DNA from: Streptomyces sp. TN58
GTDB lineage: Bacteria; Actinomycetota; Actinomycetes; Streptomycetales; Streptomycetaceae
DNA length: 64,000 nucleotides
Assembly: GCF_001941845.1 (NCBI RefSeq)
Contig: NZ_CP018870.1
Span: 5,494,001 to 5,558,000 of the forward strand
Direction: 5' to 3'
This document shows positions 56,313 through 63,188 of the stretch, one piece after another. How positions within the stretch are numbered: the stretch's first letter is position 1; each line of letters opens with the position of its first letter. Under the pieces are notes generated by a model. That model was not told the DNA's origin. It ran no database searches and was given only the letters and a program-made list of their open reading frames with translations. The translations under genes and the position numbers were made by a program.

Positions 56313-57263
56313 GTGGCTGGCTCCACACCCTTTCGGAAGCGCCGCTTCCGAAAGTCGGGTGATCCGGCGGAGACGCAGGTGGTGACCACGGACCCGGAAA
56401 CGGGTACCGAAGCCCCCGGCGGCTCCGCCAGTGCGGCGCTCGCCGTGCCCTCCGCCGCCGCCCCGGCGGCGCCGGACACGGAGCCCGGCGAGGAATCCCG
56501 GCGCGGCCCGGGGGGCCGCCGCCTGCAGGCCGTCAGGAACGGCGTGCGCAAGGGCGGCGAGGGCGTGCGCGGAGCCGCCCTCTACATCACCGACAGGATC
56601 ATCGAGAACGCGCCGCGTGTTCCGGTCCGGGACCTCGCGACGCTGCGCGCGCAGTTCCCCGGCCTCGGCCCCGAGCAGCTCGCGGACAAGCTGATCACGG
56701 GCGCCACCGCCGCCTCGGCGACCGTCGGGGCGAGCATCGGCGCGGCGGCCATGCTGCCCGTGCCTCCCGCGATGCCCGCCGAACTGGCGGCGGAGATCAC
56801 CGGCGTCGCGGCCATCGAGCTGAAACTCATCGCGGAACTCCATGAGGTCTACGGCCAGCGGCCGCCCGGCAACCTCAAGGAGCGCACGTTCGCCTACCTC
56901 ACGGCGTGGACGGAAGAACGCGGGGTCGACCTGACCAAGCCCACGACGCTGAACGCGGCGCTCGGCGGGCAGATGAAGCGCGAACTGCGCCAGCAGATCG
57001 TGAAGCGGATGATCCGCAGCCTGCCGAACCTCATGCCGTTCATGGTGGGCGCGGCGGTCGGAGCGGTCATGAACCGCCGCGACACCCGCAAACTCGCCGA
57101 GAAGGTCCGTGGAGACCTGCGCAGGCAGGCGGTGGCCTGGGAGGCCCTGCGCTCCCTGCCGCCCCTGGAACGGCCCGTGGAGCCCCTTCCCGAGGCCACC
57201 ATGGCCGCCCTTGAGGGGCCGGAGTACTTCACCGAGGGGCCGGAGTACTTCACGCGCGACTGA
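56313..57263 (+). CDS. Hypothetical protein with internal hydrophobic segment
   Basis: A 316-residue protein I cannot name. The N-terminus is basic (STPFRKRRFRKS) then low-complexity Ala/Pro. A helix-rich core has GVRKGGEGVRGAALYITDRI, RAQFPGLGPEQLADKLITG, a hydrophobic stretch ATAASATVGASIGAAAMLPV and IELKLIAELHEVYGQRPPG. MPFMVGAAVGAVMNRRDTRK lies near the C-terminus. The Gly-rich hydrophobic stretch and helical pattern recall EcsC-like membrane-associated proteins, but I would not assign it. It ends in a tandem EGPEYFT repeat encoded by 21-bp DNA repeats (57213-57254). The start is GTG 56313, 12 bases after DUF4193. Confidence 0.75.
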   Translation: MAGSTPFRKRRFRKSGDPAETQVVTTDPETGTEAPGGSASAALAVPSAAAPAAPDTEPGEESRRGPGGRRLQAVRNGVRKGGEGVRGAALYITDRIIENAPRVPVRDLATLRAQFPGLGPEQLADKLITGATAASATVGASIGAAAMLPVPPAMPAELAAEITGVAAIELKLIAELHEVYGQRPPGNLKERTFAYLTAWTEERGVDLTKPTTLNAALGGQMKRELRQQIVKRMIRSLPNLMPFMVGAAVGAVMNRRDTRKLAEKVRGDLRRQAVAWEALRSLPPLERPVEPLPEATMAALEGPEYFTEGPEYFTRD

Positions 57264-57300
57264 CGCCGCCCGCGCCGGCCCCCGCCGAAGGCCCGGCGGG

Positions 57301-57759
57301 TCAGGCCGCCCGCGCCGCGCGCAGCGCCGAGACCAGCGCCTGCGGCTCCCGGGTGGAGACGTAGACGTACGGGGTCGGGTCGGCGGGGTCGGTGACCTCG
57401 ACGCGGACCGCCGTCGGCACGTAGCTGCGCATCAGCATGAAGGCCCGGGTGTCCGCCTTGTACGTCCGCCAGGCGCGGGCCTCCTCCGCGTCCAGGATCT
57501 CGGGCTCGCCCAGCGCCGACACCGGGATCCGCGCGTCACCGACGGCCAGCGCGCCGTTCACCACGCGCACGCGCGCGGATCCGTACGAACTCACCAGCAG
57601 CCCCGCCAGCGCGGTGCCCCCGACCAGGCCGGCCAGCAGCGGCAGCGTGCCCAGGGGCAGCAGCATCAGCGCGCCCGCGAGGCCGGTCAGTACGGCGATG
57701 CCCCACCAGGAGCGGGGGGCGGTCAGGCGTTCGTCGTGGTGCGCGGTGGAGAGCTGCAT
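57301..57759 (-). CDS. DUF3093-family membrane protein
   Basis: A 152-residue protein with two adjacent helices (about 18-62, WWGIAVLTGLAGALMLLPLG and LPLLAGLVGGTALAGLLVSS) followed by a strand-rich cytoplasmic part: ARVRVVNGALAVGDARIPVS, RAWRTYKADTRAFMLMRSYV and TPYVYVSTREPQALVSALRA. It matches the DUF3093 family (Rv2698). ATG 57759 is chosen by the helix start; the ribosome site is weak. It is divergent from the thioesterase gene by 58 bp. The conserved adjacency to dut has no functional explanation. Confidence 0.88.
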   Translation of the reverse strand: MQLSTAHHDERLTAPRSWWGIAVLTGLAGALMLLPLGTLPLLAGLVGGTALAGLLVSSYGSARVRVVNGALAVGDARIPVSALGEPEILDAEEARAWRTYKADTRAFMLMRSYVPTAVRVEVTDPADPTPYVYVSTREPQALVSALRAARAA

Positions 57760-57817
57760 GCGTTCAAGCCTGCCACGAGGCGACCGGCGGGTAGCCGCGC
57801 GGGTAAGGTCTGCGGCT

Positions 57818-58402
57818 GTGAGTGGACGAAACACAGCGCTGACGCCCCCGGCCGATGCCGCCGCACCGGTCCGGCATCCCGACGCGCCGGCACCCGGCGA
57901 ACTCCTCGGTGCCCACTACGAGCACTGCTTCGGCTGCGGCGGGAGCCAGCCGCACGGGCTGCACCTGGAGGCCCGGGCCGGCGACGGCGTACGCGTCACC
58001 GCCGAGTTCACCGTCAGGCCCGCCCACCAGGGCGCGCCCGGGCTCGCCCACGGCGGGGTGCTCGCCACCGCACTCGACGAGACGCTGGGCTCGCTGAACT
58101 GGCTGCTGCGCGTCATCGCCGTGACCGGACGGCTGGAGACGGACTATGTGCGGCCGGTGCCCGTGGGCACCGTGCTGTACCTGGAGGCCGAGGTCACCGC
58201 TGTCGCCGGCCGCAAGATCTACTGCACGGCCGTGGGCCGGACAGGCGGGCCGGAGGGCCCGGTCGCGGTCCGTGCCGACGCGCTCTTCATAGAGGTGAAG
58301 GTCGACCACTTCATCGACAACGGTCGGCCCGAGGAGATCCGGGCGGCCATGGCCGACCCGGACCAGGTCAGGCGCGCACGCGCCTTCGAGGTGAACCCCT
58401 GA
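57818..58402 (+). CDS. PaaI-like hotdog thioesterase
   Basis: A 194-residue hotdog-fold enzyme expected to hydrolyse acyl-CoA. The conserved FGCGGSQPHGLHLEA near residue 40 and AHGGVLATALDETLGSL (HGG and D/E catalytic pattern) define the family. VRPVPVGTVLYLEAEVTAVA follows. GTG 57818 is preferred; TAAGGT (57804-57809) ends eight bases upstream, so it may be leaderless. Its stop TGATG overlaps the dut start by one base, so the two are translationally coupled. Confidence 0.88.
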   Translation: MSGRNTALTPPADAAAPVRHPDAPAPGELLGAHYEHCFGCGGSQPHGLHLEARAGDGVRVTAEFTVRPAHQGAPGLAHGGVLATALDETLGSLNWLLRVIAVTGRLETDYVRPVPVGTVLYLEAEVTAVAGRKIYCTAVGRTGGPEGPVAVRADALFIEVKVDHFIDNGRPEEIRAAMADPDQVRRARAFEVNP

Positions 58403-58965
58403 TGTCCCTGAACGACAACGGATCCCGGAAGAACAGCGGATCCCGCCATGACGTCGACGTGCTGATCCGCCGCGTCGACCCGGAGGTTCCCCTTCCGGCG
58501 TACGGGCACCCCGGTGACGCCGGCTGCGACCTGGTGACCACCGAGGCCGCCGTGCTGGAGCCCGGAGAGCGCGCGGTGCTGCCCACCGGCGTGGCGATCG
58601 CCCTGCCCGACGGGTACGCGGCCTTCGTGCACCCGCGCTCGGGTCTGGCCGCCCGCTGCGGGCTCGCGCTCGTGAATGCCCCGGGGACGGTGGATGCCGG
58701 GTACCGTGGAGAGATCAAGGTGATCGTGGTCAATCTCGACCCTCGCGAGAGCGTGCGGTTCGAGCGTTTCGACCGCATTGCCCAGCTGGTTGTCCAGCGG
58801 GTCGAGAAGGTGCGCTTCCACGAGGTGGCGGAACTTCCCGGCTCGGCCCGGGCCGAGGGGGGTTTCGGCTCCACCGGCGGTCATGCGGCCGTGGCCGGAT
58901 CCGGGGCTGGTCAGCAGGGTGGGAATGGCTACGCTTCGGTCGTAACCGACCGGGAAGGACAGTGA
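58402..58965 (+). CDS. dut: Deoxyuridine 5'-triphosphate nucleotidohydrolase (dUTPase)
   Basis: A 187-residue trimeric dUTPase converting dUTP to dUMP and pyrophosphate, protecting DNA from uracil and feeding dTMP synthesis. All five motifs are seen: I GDAGCDLVT (Cys where Ala is common), II PRSG, III GTVDAGYRGEIKVIVVN, IV RIAQLVVQ, and V RAEGGFGSTG. The C-terminus is extended about 30 residues beyond motif V by a Gly/Gln-rich tail. The N-terminus has 15 extra residues before VDVLIRRVDP. ATG 58402 overlaps the thioesterase stop. Confidence 0.95.
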   Translation: MSLNDNGSRKNSGSRHDVDVLIRRVDPEVPLPAYGHPGDAGCDLVTTEAAVLEPGERAVLPTGVAIALPDGYAAFVHPRSGLAARCGLALVNAPGTVDAGYRGEIKVIVVNLDPRESVRFERFDRIAQLVVQRVEKVRFHEVAELPGSARAEGGFGSTGGHAAVAGSGAGQQGGNGYASVVTDREGQ

Positions 58966-58966
58966 C

Positions 58967-59749
58967 GTGTTCGGACGTCGCAAGAAGAACGACTCCGCCA
59001 AGGACGGCGGCGCGGCCGAGCAGGTCGTAGACGGCGTCGCCGCCGCTGAGCAGGACGACGCGGACGCGCCGGAAGAGGCGGCGCCGCGCCGGATCAACCT
59101 GCCCCCGGCCCCGCGGCCGGACGGCCCCTGGGACATCTCCGAGGTGCTCGGTAGCCCGGCCGACGGCCGGGTCGACCTGGGCGGCATCTTCGTACCCGGT
59201 GTCGACGGCATGGAACTGCGCGTCGAGGTCGCGGGGGACGCCATCGTGGCCGCCACCGTCGTCCTGGGCGACAGTGCCGTACAGCTGCAGGCCTTCGCCG
59301 CGCCCAAGAAGGAGGGCATCTGGGGCGAGGTCCGCGACGAGATCGCCGCGGGCATCACCCAGCAGGGCGGCATCATCGACGAGGTCCAGGGCCCGCTGGG
59401 CTGGGAGCTGCGCGCGCAGGTGCCCGTCCCGCTGCCGGACGGGCAGACCGGCGCCCAGCTGGTCCGCTTCGTCGGCGTCGACGGTCCGCGCTGGTTCCTG
59501 CGCGGCGTCATCTCCGGCCAGGGCGCGGTGCGCCCCGAGTCGGCGGGCGTGCTGGAGCAGATCTTCCGGGACACCGTCGTCGTCCGCGGCGACGGCCCGA
59601 TGGCCCCGCGCGACCCGATCGTCCTGAAGCTGCCGAACGACGCCCAGATGGTGCCGGACGGCGTGCAGACGGAGGACCAGGAAGGCTCCCGCTTCGGCGG
59701 CGGCATGGGCCAGCTGGAACGGGGCCCGGAGATCACCGAGGTCCGCTGA
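58967..59749 (+). CDS. DUF3710-family protein
   Basis: A 260-residue acidic cytosolic protein. The first 45 residues are low-complexity Asp/Glu/Ala with a basic start FGRRKKND. The conserved domain starts RINLPPAPRPDGPWDISEV and includes VDLGGIFVPGVDGMELRVEV, IWGEVRDEIAAGITQQGG and VRFVGVDGPRWFLRGVISG, ending with RDPIVLKLPNDAQMV. It matches DUF3710 (Rv2696c). GTG 58967 is one base after the dut stop with GGAAGGACA upstream. The role is unknown; membership of the dut cluster is conserved in actinobacteria. Confidence 0.9.
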   Translation: MFGRRKKNDSAKDGGAAEQVVDGVAAAEQDDADAPEEAAPRRINLPPAPRPDGPWDISEVLGSPADGRVDLGGIFVPGVDGMELRVEVAGDAIVAATVVLGDSAVQLQAFAAPKKEGIWGEVRDEIAAGITQQGGIIDEVQGPLGWELRAQVPVPLPDGQTGAQLVRFVGVDGPRWFLRGVISGQGAVRPESAGVLEQIFRDTVVVRGDGPMAPRDPIVLKLPNDAQMVPDGVQTEDQEGSRFGGGMGQLERGPEITEVR

Positions 59750-59785
59750 CCCGGACGCCCCGGACCGCGGGGGTACGCGGTGTCG

Positions 59786-59827
59786 ACGGCCGGTGGGCCC
59801 ACCCCGACGGGTGGGCCCACCGGCCGT
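59786..59827 (+). terminator. 19-bp hairpin after the dut-DUF3710 unit
   Basis: Arms 59786-59804 and 59809-59827 are perfectly paired with loop CGAC. T-rich flank is limited to GTTCTG. It ends the upstream operon, consistent with a separate promoter for the next gene. Confidence 0.85.
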
Positions 59828-59946
59828 TCTGCGCGCCTCGTCCGCCCCGCTGCTTGAGGCGTGGCCCCCGCCTGCGCGGCACCCGTCGCCCCCTCGCCAC
59901 CGAACCGGGCACGGGACACCGCTACGGGAGGCGGTCGGCGCGCCGG

Positions 59947-59952
59947 TAGGCT
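59947..59952 (+). promoter_or_regulatory. -10 box TAGGCT for the leaderless OB-fold gene
   Basis: TAGGCT ends seven bases before ATG 59960, with no ribosome binding site in between. It is a good match to the Streptomyces -10 consensus TAnnnT. Confidence 0.65.
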
Positions 59953-59959
59953 TTCAGGT

Positions 59960-60379
59960 ATGAGTGCTGAACCGCGTCCCGAGAAGCCAGCGAAGCCGGC
60001 CAGGCCGGCGGGCCGGTTCCGCCGGATGATCGAGCGGCTGTCCACCTCGCAGGAGGAGCTGCACTCCGCGGAGCTGCAGGAGGACGCAGAAGCCGCGGGC
60101 TGTACGCGGATCTGCGACTGCGACGACCGCCAGATAGTCAAGGTGACCGGCACCCTGCGCACGGTCACCCTCCGCCCGCGCGCCGGCGTCCCCGCCCTGG
60201 AGGCCGAGCTGTTCGACGGCTCCGGCGCACTGGACGTCGTCTGGCTCGGGCGTCGCTCGATCGTGGGAATCGAGCCCGGACGACGCATGATCGCCTCAGG
60301 GCGGATCTCGCTGAGCCACGGCCGTCGGGTGCTGTTCAACCCGAAGTACGAACTCCGACCGCTCGGACAGGAGCAGTAA
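59960..60379 (+). CDS. OB-fold nucleic-acid-binding protein
   Basis: A 139-residue protein with a Pro/Lys N-terminus, a short helix (FRRMIERLSTSQEELHSAEL) and an OB-fold (about 55-135): IVKVTGTLRTVTLRPRAGVP, ALEAELFDGSGALDVVWLGR, RRMIASGRISLSHGRRVLFN. It corresponds to Rv2694c. It may bind single-stranded nucleic acid, but no substrate is known. Conserved CTRICDCDD near residue 50 could add metal ligands. ATG 59960 is the leaderless start. The next gene begins six bases after the stop. Confidence 0.88.
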   Translation: MSAEPRPEKPAKPARPAGRFRRMIERLSTSQEELHSAELQEDAEAAGCTRICDCDDRQIVKVTGTLRTVTLRPRAGVPALEAELFDGSGALDVVWLGRRSIVGIEPGRRMIASGRISLSHGRRVLFNPKYELRPLGQEQ

Positions 60380-60385
60380 CCGGCG

Positions 60386-61165
60386 ATGTCACTCGACAAA
60401 CCGACCAATCCGGAGCCCGGCGCCGAGCCGTCCGCGGGCCAGTCCGTGGGCCAGTCCGCGCGCCAGTCGGCGGACCATGCCGCTGACCAGAAGGCCGTGA
60501 CGCAGGCGGCGCTCTTCGACGCGTTCGGAGGTGTCCGGGGCACCGTCGAGACGATGCTCCCCGGGCTGCTCTTCGTCATGATCTACACGGTCAACAAGGA
60601 CGTGAAGATGTCCGCCCTCGCGGCGGGCGCGGTCGCCGTCCTGCTGGTGATCGTGCGGCTGCTGCGCAAGGACACGGTGAAGCACGCCTTCAGCGGGGTC
60701 TTCGGCGTGGGCGTGGGCGTGGCCTTCGCCCTCTTCACGGGCAGCGCGAAGGGCTTCTACCTGCCGGGCATGATCTACGGCGTCGGCCTGGGCGTGGCCT
60801 TCACGGTCTCGGCGCTGGTGGGCTTCCCGCTGCTGGGCGTGATCCTCGGCCCGGTCTTCAAGGAGAACCTGTCCTGGCGCACCCGCAATCCGGGGCGCAA
60901 GAAGGCGTACACGAAAGCCAGTCTGGCCTGGGGGATCATCTTCCTCGCCAAGTACGCGATCCTCTTCCCGCTGTACTGGTGGGGCGACGCGACGCAGCTC
61001 GGCTGGGTACTGATCGCGCTGAAGCTCCCGCCGATGGTGCTCGCGGTGTACTTCACCTGGGTCTTCCTGGCGAAGGCGCCGCCGCCGATCGACGTCATCG
61101 CGGAGTGGGAGGCCAAGGAGGCCGCCGAGGAGGCCCGCAAGGCGCCGTCGCACCGCAAGGTGTGA
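60386..61165 (+). CDS. DUF3159-family membrane protein
   Basis: A 259-residue integral membrane protein with six predicted helices. After a Gln/Ser/Ala-rich segment containing imperfect GQSV/RQSA repeats (about 10-32), the family signature ALFDAFGGVRGTVETMLPGL appears. It is followed by KMSALAAGAVAVLLVIVRLL, FGVGVGVAFALFTGSAKGFY and PGMIYGVGLGVAFTVSALVG. It is DUF3159 (Rv2693c neighbourhood). Function is unknown, with speculation on transport. ATG 60386. It is coupled to the OB-fold gene and is followed by terminators. Confidence 0.88.
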   Translation: MSLDKPTNPEPGAEPSAGQSVGQSARQSADHAADQKAVTQAALFDAFGGVRGTVETMLPGLLFVMIYTVNKDVKMSALAAGAVAVLLVIVRLLRKDTVKHAFSGVFGVGVGVAFALFTGSAKGFYLPGMIYGVGLGVAFTVSALVGFPLLGVILGPVFKENLSWRTRNPGRKKAYTKASLAWGIIFLAKYAILFPLYWWGDATQLGWVLIALKLPPMVLAVYFTWVFLAKAPPPIDVIAEWEAKEAAEEARKAPSHRKV

Positions 61166-61175
61166 CCGGCCCCGC

Positions 61176-61253
61176 CCGCGGCGCGGCTGTTCCGCAGCGC
61201 CGCGGCGGGGAGGCACGAAAAGGGGGCGCGCCCGCCGGGCTCGCCCCCTTCGT
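61176..61253. terminator. Two hairpins between convergent genes
   Basis: A GC-rich stem CCGCGGCGC...GCGCCGCGG lies near 61176-61206. A second stem AAGGGGGCG (61220-61228) with CGCCCCCTT (61242-61250) is preceded by GAAAA, so it reads as a terminator from the right-hand strand too. They lie between the DUF3159 stop and the TrkA-like genes. Confidence 0.7.
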
Positions 61254-61434
61254 CCGTCGTGTGTGTCGCCGGTCCAGTGCTGCGGCCGGGAAGGTTCACC
61301 GGGTCACGGCGCCCGGCACGGCACCTCGCGGTGTTGTCGGACCACGCACGTACGTCCGGTACGAGCCGTGGCCCTCCGCCTTGCGATGCACCGCACCGGA
61401 CACCGCGCCCCGGCAAACCTTCCCGGCCATAGCA

Positions 61435-62097
61435 CTAGCGGCGGGCCTGGAGAAGATCCTCCAACTGCTCCTCGCGGGCCTGGGCCGCCACGAAGAGGAG
61501 CTCGTCGCCCGGCTCCAGGGTCTCCTCGCCGTGCGGGGTCAGCACCCGGTTGCCCCGGATGATCGTCACCAGCGAGGTGTCCTCGGGCCAGTTGATCTCG
61601 CTGATCTGCCGCCCGGCGACCGAGGAGTCGGCCGGCAGGGTCAGCTCCACCAGGTTGGCGTCGCCGTGGCTGAAGCGCAGCAGCCGCACCAGGTCGCCGA
61701 CGCTCACGGCCTCCTCGACCAGGGCCGACATCAGGCGCGGTGTGGAGACCGCGACGTCGACGCCCCACGACTCGTTGAAGAGCCATTCGTTCTTCGGGTT
61801 GTTGACGCGGGCCACCACCCGCGGAACCCCGTACTCGGTCTTGGCGAGCAGCGAGACGACGAGGTTGACCTTGTCGTCCCCGGTCGCCGCGATGACCACG
61901 TTGCAGCGCTGCAGCGCCGCCTCGTCCAGCGAGGTGATCTCGCAGGCGTCGGCCAGCAGCCACTCGGCCTGCGGCACCCGTTCCACCGAGATGGCGGTCG
62001 GCGCCTTGTCGACCAGCAGCACCTCGTGGCCGTTCTCCAGCAGTTCGCCCGCGATGGAGCGGCCCACCGCGCCTGCCCCGGCGATGGCGACCCTCAT
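61435..62097 (-). CDS. TrkA-family K+ uptake regulatory subunit (CeoC-like)
   Basis: A 220-residue cytosolic RCK protein. The Rossmann fold begins MRVAIAGAGAVGRSIAGELL (GxGxxG near residue 8) with acidic D in VLLVDKAPTA, followed by NVVIAATGDDKVNLVVSLL. A TrkA-C domain starts near residue 135 (RLLRFSHGDANLVELTLPAD) and ends with PGDELLFVAAQAREE. Such proteins gate Trk/Ktr potassium transporters through NAD(H)/ATP. ATG 62097 overlaps the upstream TrkA stop by four bases. In Mycobacterium the pair is ceoBC. The membrane subunit is not in the window. Confidence 0.88.
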   Translation of the reverse strand: MRVAIAGAGAVGRSIAGELLENGHEVLLVDKAPTAISVERVPQAEWLLADACEITSLDEAALQRCNVVIAATGDDKVNLVVSLLAKTEYGVPRVVARVNNPKNEWLFNESWGVDVAVSTPRLMSALVEEAVSVGDLVRLLRFSHGDANLVELTLPADSSVAGRQISEINWPEDTSLVTIIRGNRVLTPHGEETLEPGDELLFVAAQAREEQLEDLLQARR

Positions 62098-62762
62098 GCG
62101 TGTGCCTCCTCAGGCCCCTCGGAGAAGGCAGCCTCGACCTTGTCGATCTCGTCCGTGCGCATCATCACGTGGACGAGGTCGCCCTCCTGCAGCACCGTCT
62201 GCGACGTCGGCAGCATGGCCTCGCCGAGCCGGGTGAGGAACGCGACGCGTACGCCGGTCTCGTCCTGGATCCTGCTGACCTTGTGGCCGATCCACGCGGG
62301 CGAGGTGTGCACCTCGGCGAGCTGTACGCCGCCGCTGGGGTCCCGCCACAGCGGCTCGGCGCCCGACGGCAGCAGCCGGCGCAGCATCTGGTCGGCGGTC
62401 CACCGCACGGTGGCGACCGTCGGGATGCCCAGGCGCTGGTAGACCTCGGCGCGCTTGGGGTCGTAGATGCGGGCGGCGACGTTCTCGACGCCGAACATCT
62501 CCCGGGCCACCCGTGCGGCGATGATGTTGGAATTGTCACCACTGCTGACGGCGGCGAACGCGCCCGCGTCCTCGATTCCCGCCTCCCTCAGGGTGTCCTG
62601 GTCGAAGCCGACCCCGGTGACGCGGCGCCCGCCGAAACCGGCGCCGAGCCGGCGGAATGCGGTGGGGTCCTGGTCGACGACTGCGACCGTATGCCCCTGC
62701 TGTTCCAGGGTTTGCGCGAGGGCGGAGCCCACTCTTCCGCAACCCATGATGACGATGTGCAC
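62094..62762 (-). CDS. TrkA-family K+ uptake regulatory subunit (CeoB-like)
   Basis: A 222-residue RCK protein, first of the coupled pair. The N-terminus VHIVIMGCGRVGSALAQTLE has GxGxxG, followed by VAVVDQDPTAFRRLG with the ribose-binding Asp, and FAAVSSGDNSNIIAARVARE. The C-terminal domain has WRDPSGGVQLAEVHTSPAWI and a final LVHVMMRTDEIDKVEAAF. GTG 62762 is chosen since GGAAGGA lies five bases upstream; a longer form from 62807 is less likely. Two RCK proteins would make a heteromeric gating ring. Confidence 0.88.
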   Translation of the reverse strand: MHIVIMGCGRVGSALAQTLEQQGHTVAVVDQDPTAFRRLGAGFGGRRVTGVGFDQDTLREAGIEDAGAFAAVSSGDNSNIIAARVAREMFGVENVAARIYDPKRAEVYQRLGIPTVATVRWTADQMLRRLLPSGAEPLWRDPSGGVQLAEVHTSPAWIGHKVSRIQDETGVRVAFLTRLGEAMLPTSQTVLQEGDLVHVMMRTDEIDKVEAAFSEGPEEAHA

Positions 62763-62965
62763 GGCCGTCCTTCCGGCTGTCAGCGACTCGCTGGTTCCCA
62801 GCCTCATTGCATCTCTGGTTTAACAGGGTCTCAGACCATGGCCCAAGCTACACACGGGCGGTCAGGGGTGCGGCCTCTTGCCCGCTTCTCGCGACGCGGC
62901 CGAGCCGGACGGGGCGCGTCCGGCCGCGCATCCGGGGCACGTCCGTCACATACGAGCGGCGCGTC

Positions 62966-63056
62966 GGTGGCGCATTCGCGCCCCCGGGCGGCGCGACGGT
63001 GGCGCATTCGCGCACCCGGGCGGCGCGACGGTGGCGCACTCGCGCCCGCCCGCGAC
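62966..63056. repeat. 32-bp tandem repeat, about 2.8 copies, in the gap before the APC permease
   Basis: Copies 62966-62997 and 62998-63029 differ at one base, and a third partial copy runs to 63056. The unit is GGTGGCGCATTCGCGC plus CGGGCGGCGCGAC-type sequence. 32 is not a multiple of three, so it is not coding. It lies in the 426-bp gap 62763-63188, which has no other gene. No spacers exist, so it is not CRISPR. Confidence 0.85.
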
Positions 63057-63175
63057 GCCACGTCCGCAGTGCGCCGACAGCGCGTTCGTGGTGCCCTGGT
63101 GGTGCGCTCGGGGAGGAAATGCGGCGGGATTGCGGGATGAGGGGGTGGGGGTTCGTCAGTCCGATTTCGAAGGCT

Positions 63176-63181
63176 TACGAT
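63176..63181 (+). promoter_or_regulatory. -10 box TACGAT for a leaderless APC permease mRNA
   Basis: TACGAT ends seven bases before the GTG at 63189, and no ribosome binding site lies between them. Confidence 0.6.
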
Positions 63182-63188
63182 CCTCTGC

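Noticed and set aside
62966..63056. Possible CRISPR array
   Set aside because: Units are directly adjacent with no unique spacers, and no cas-like gene is near.
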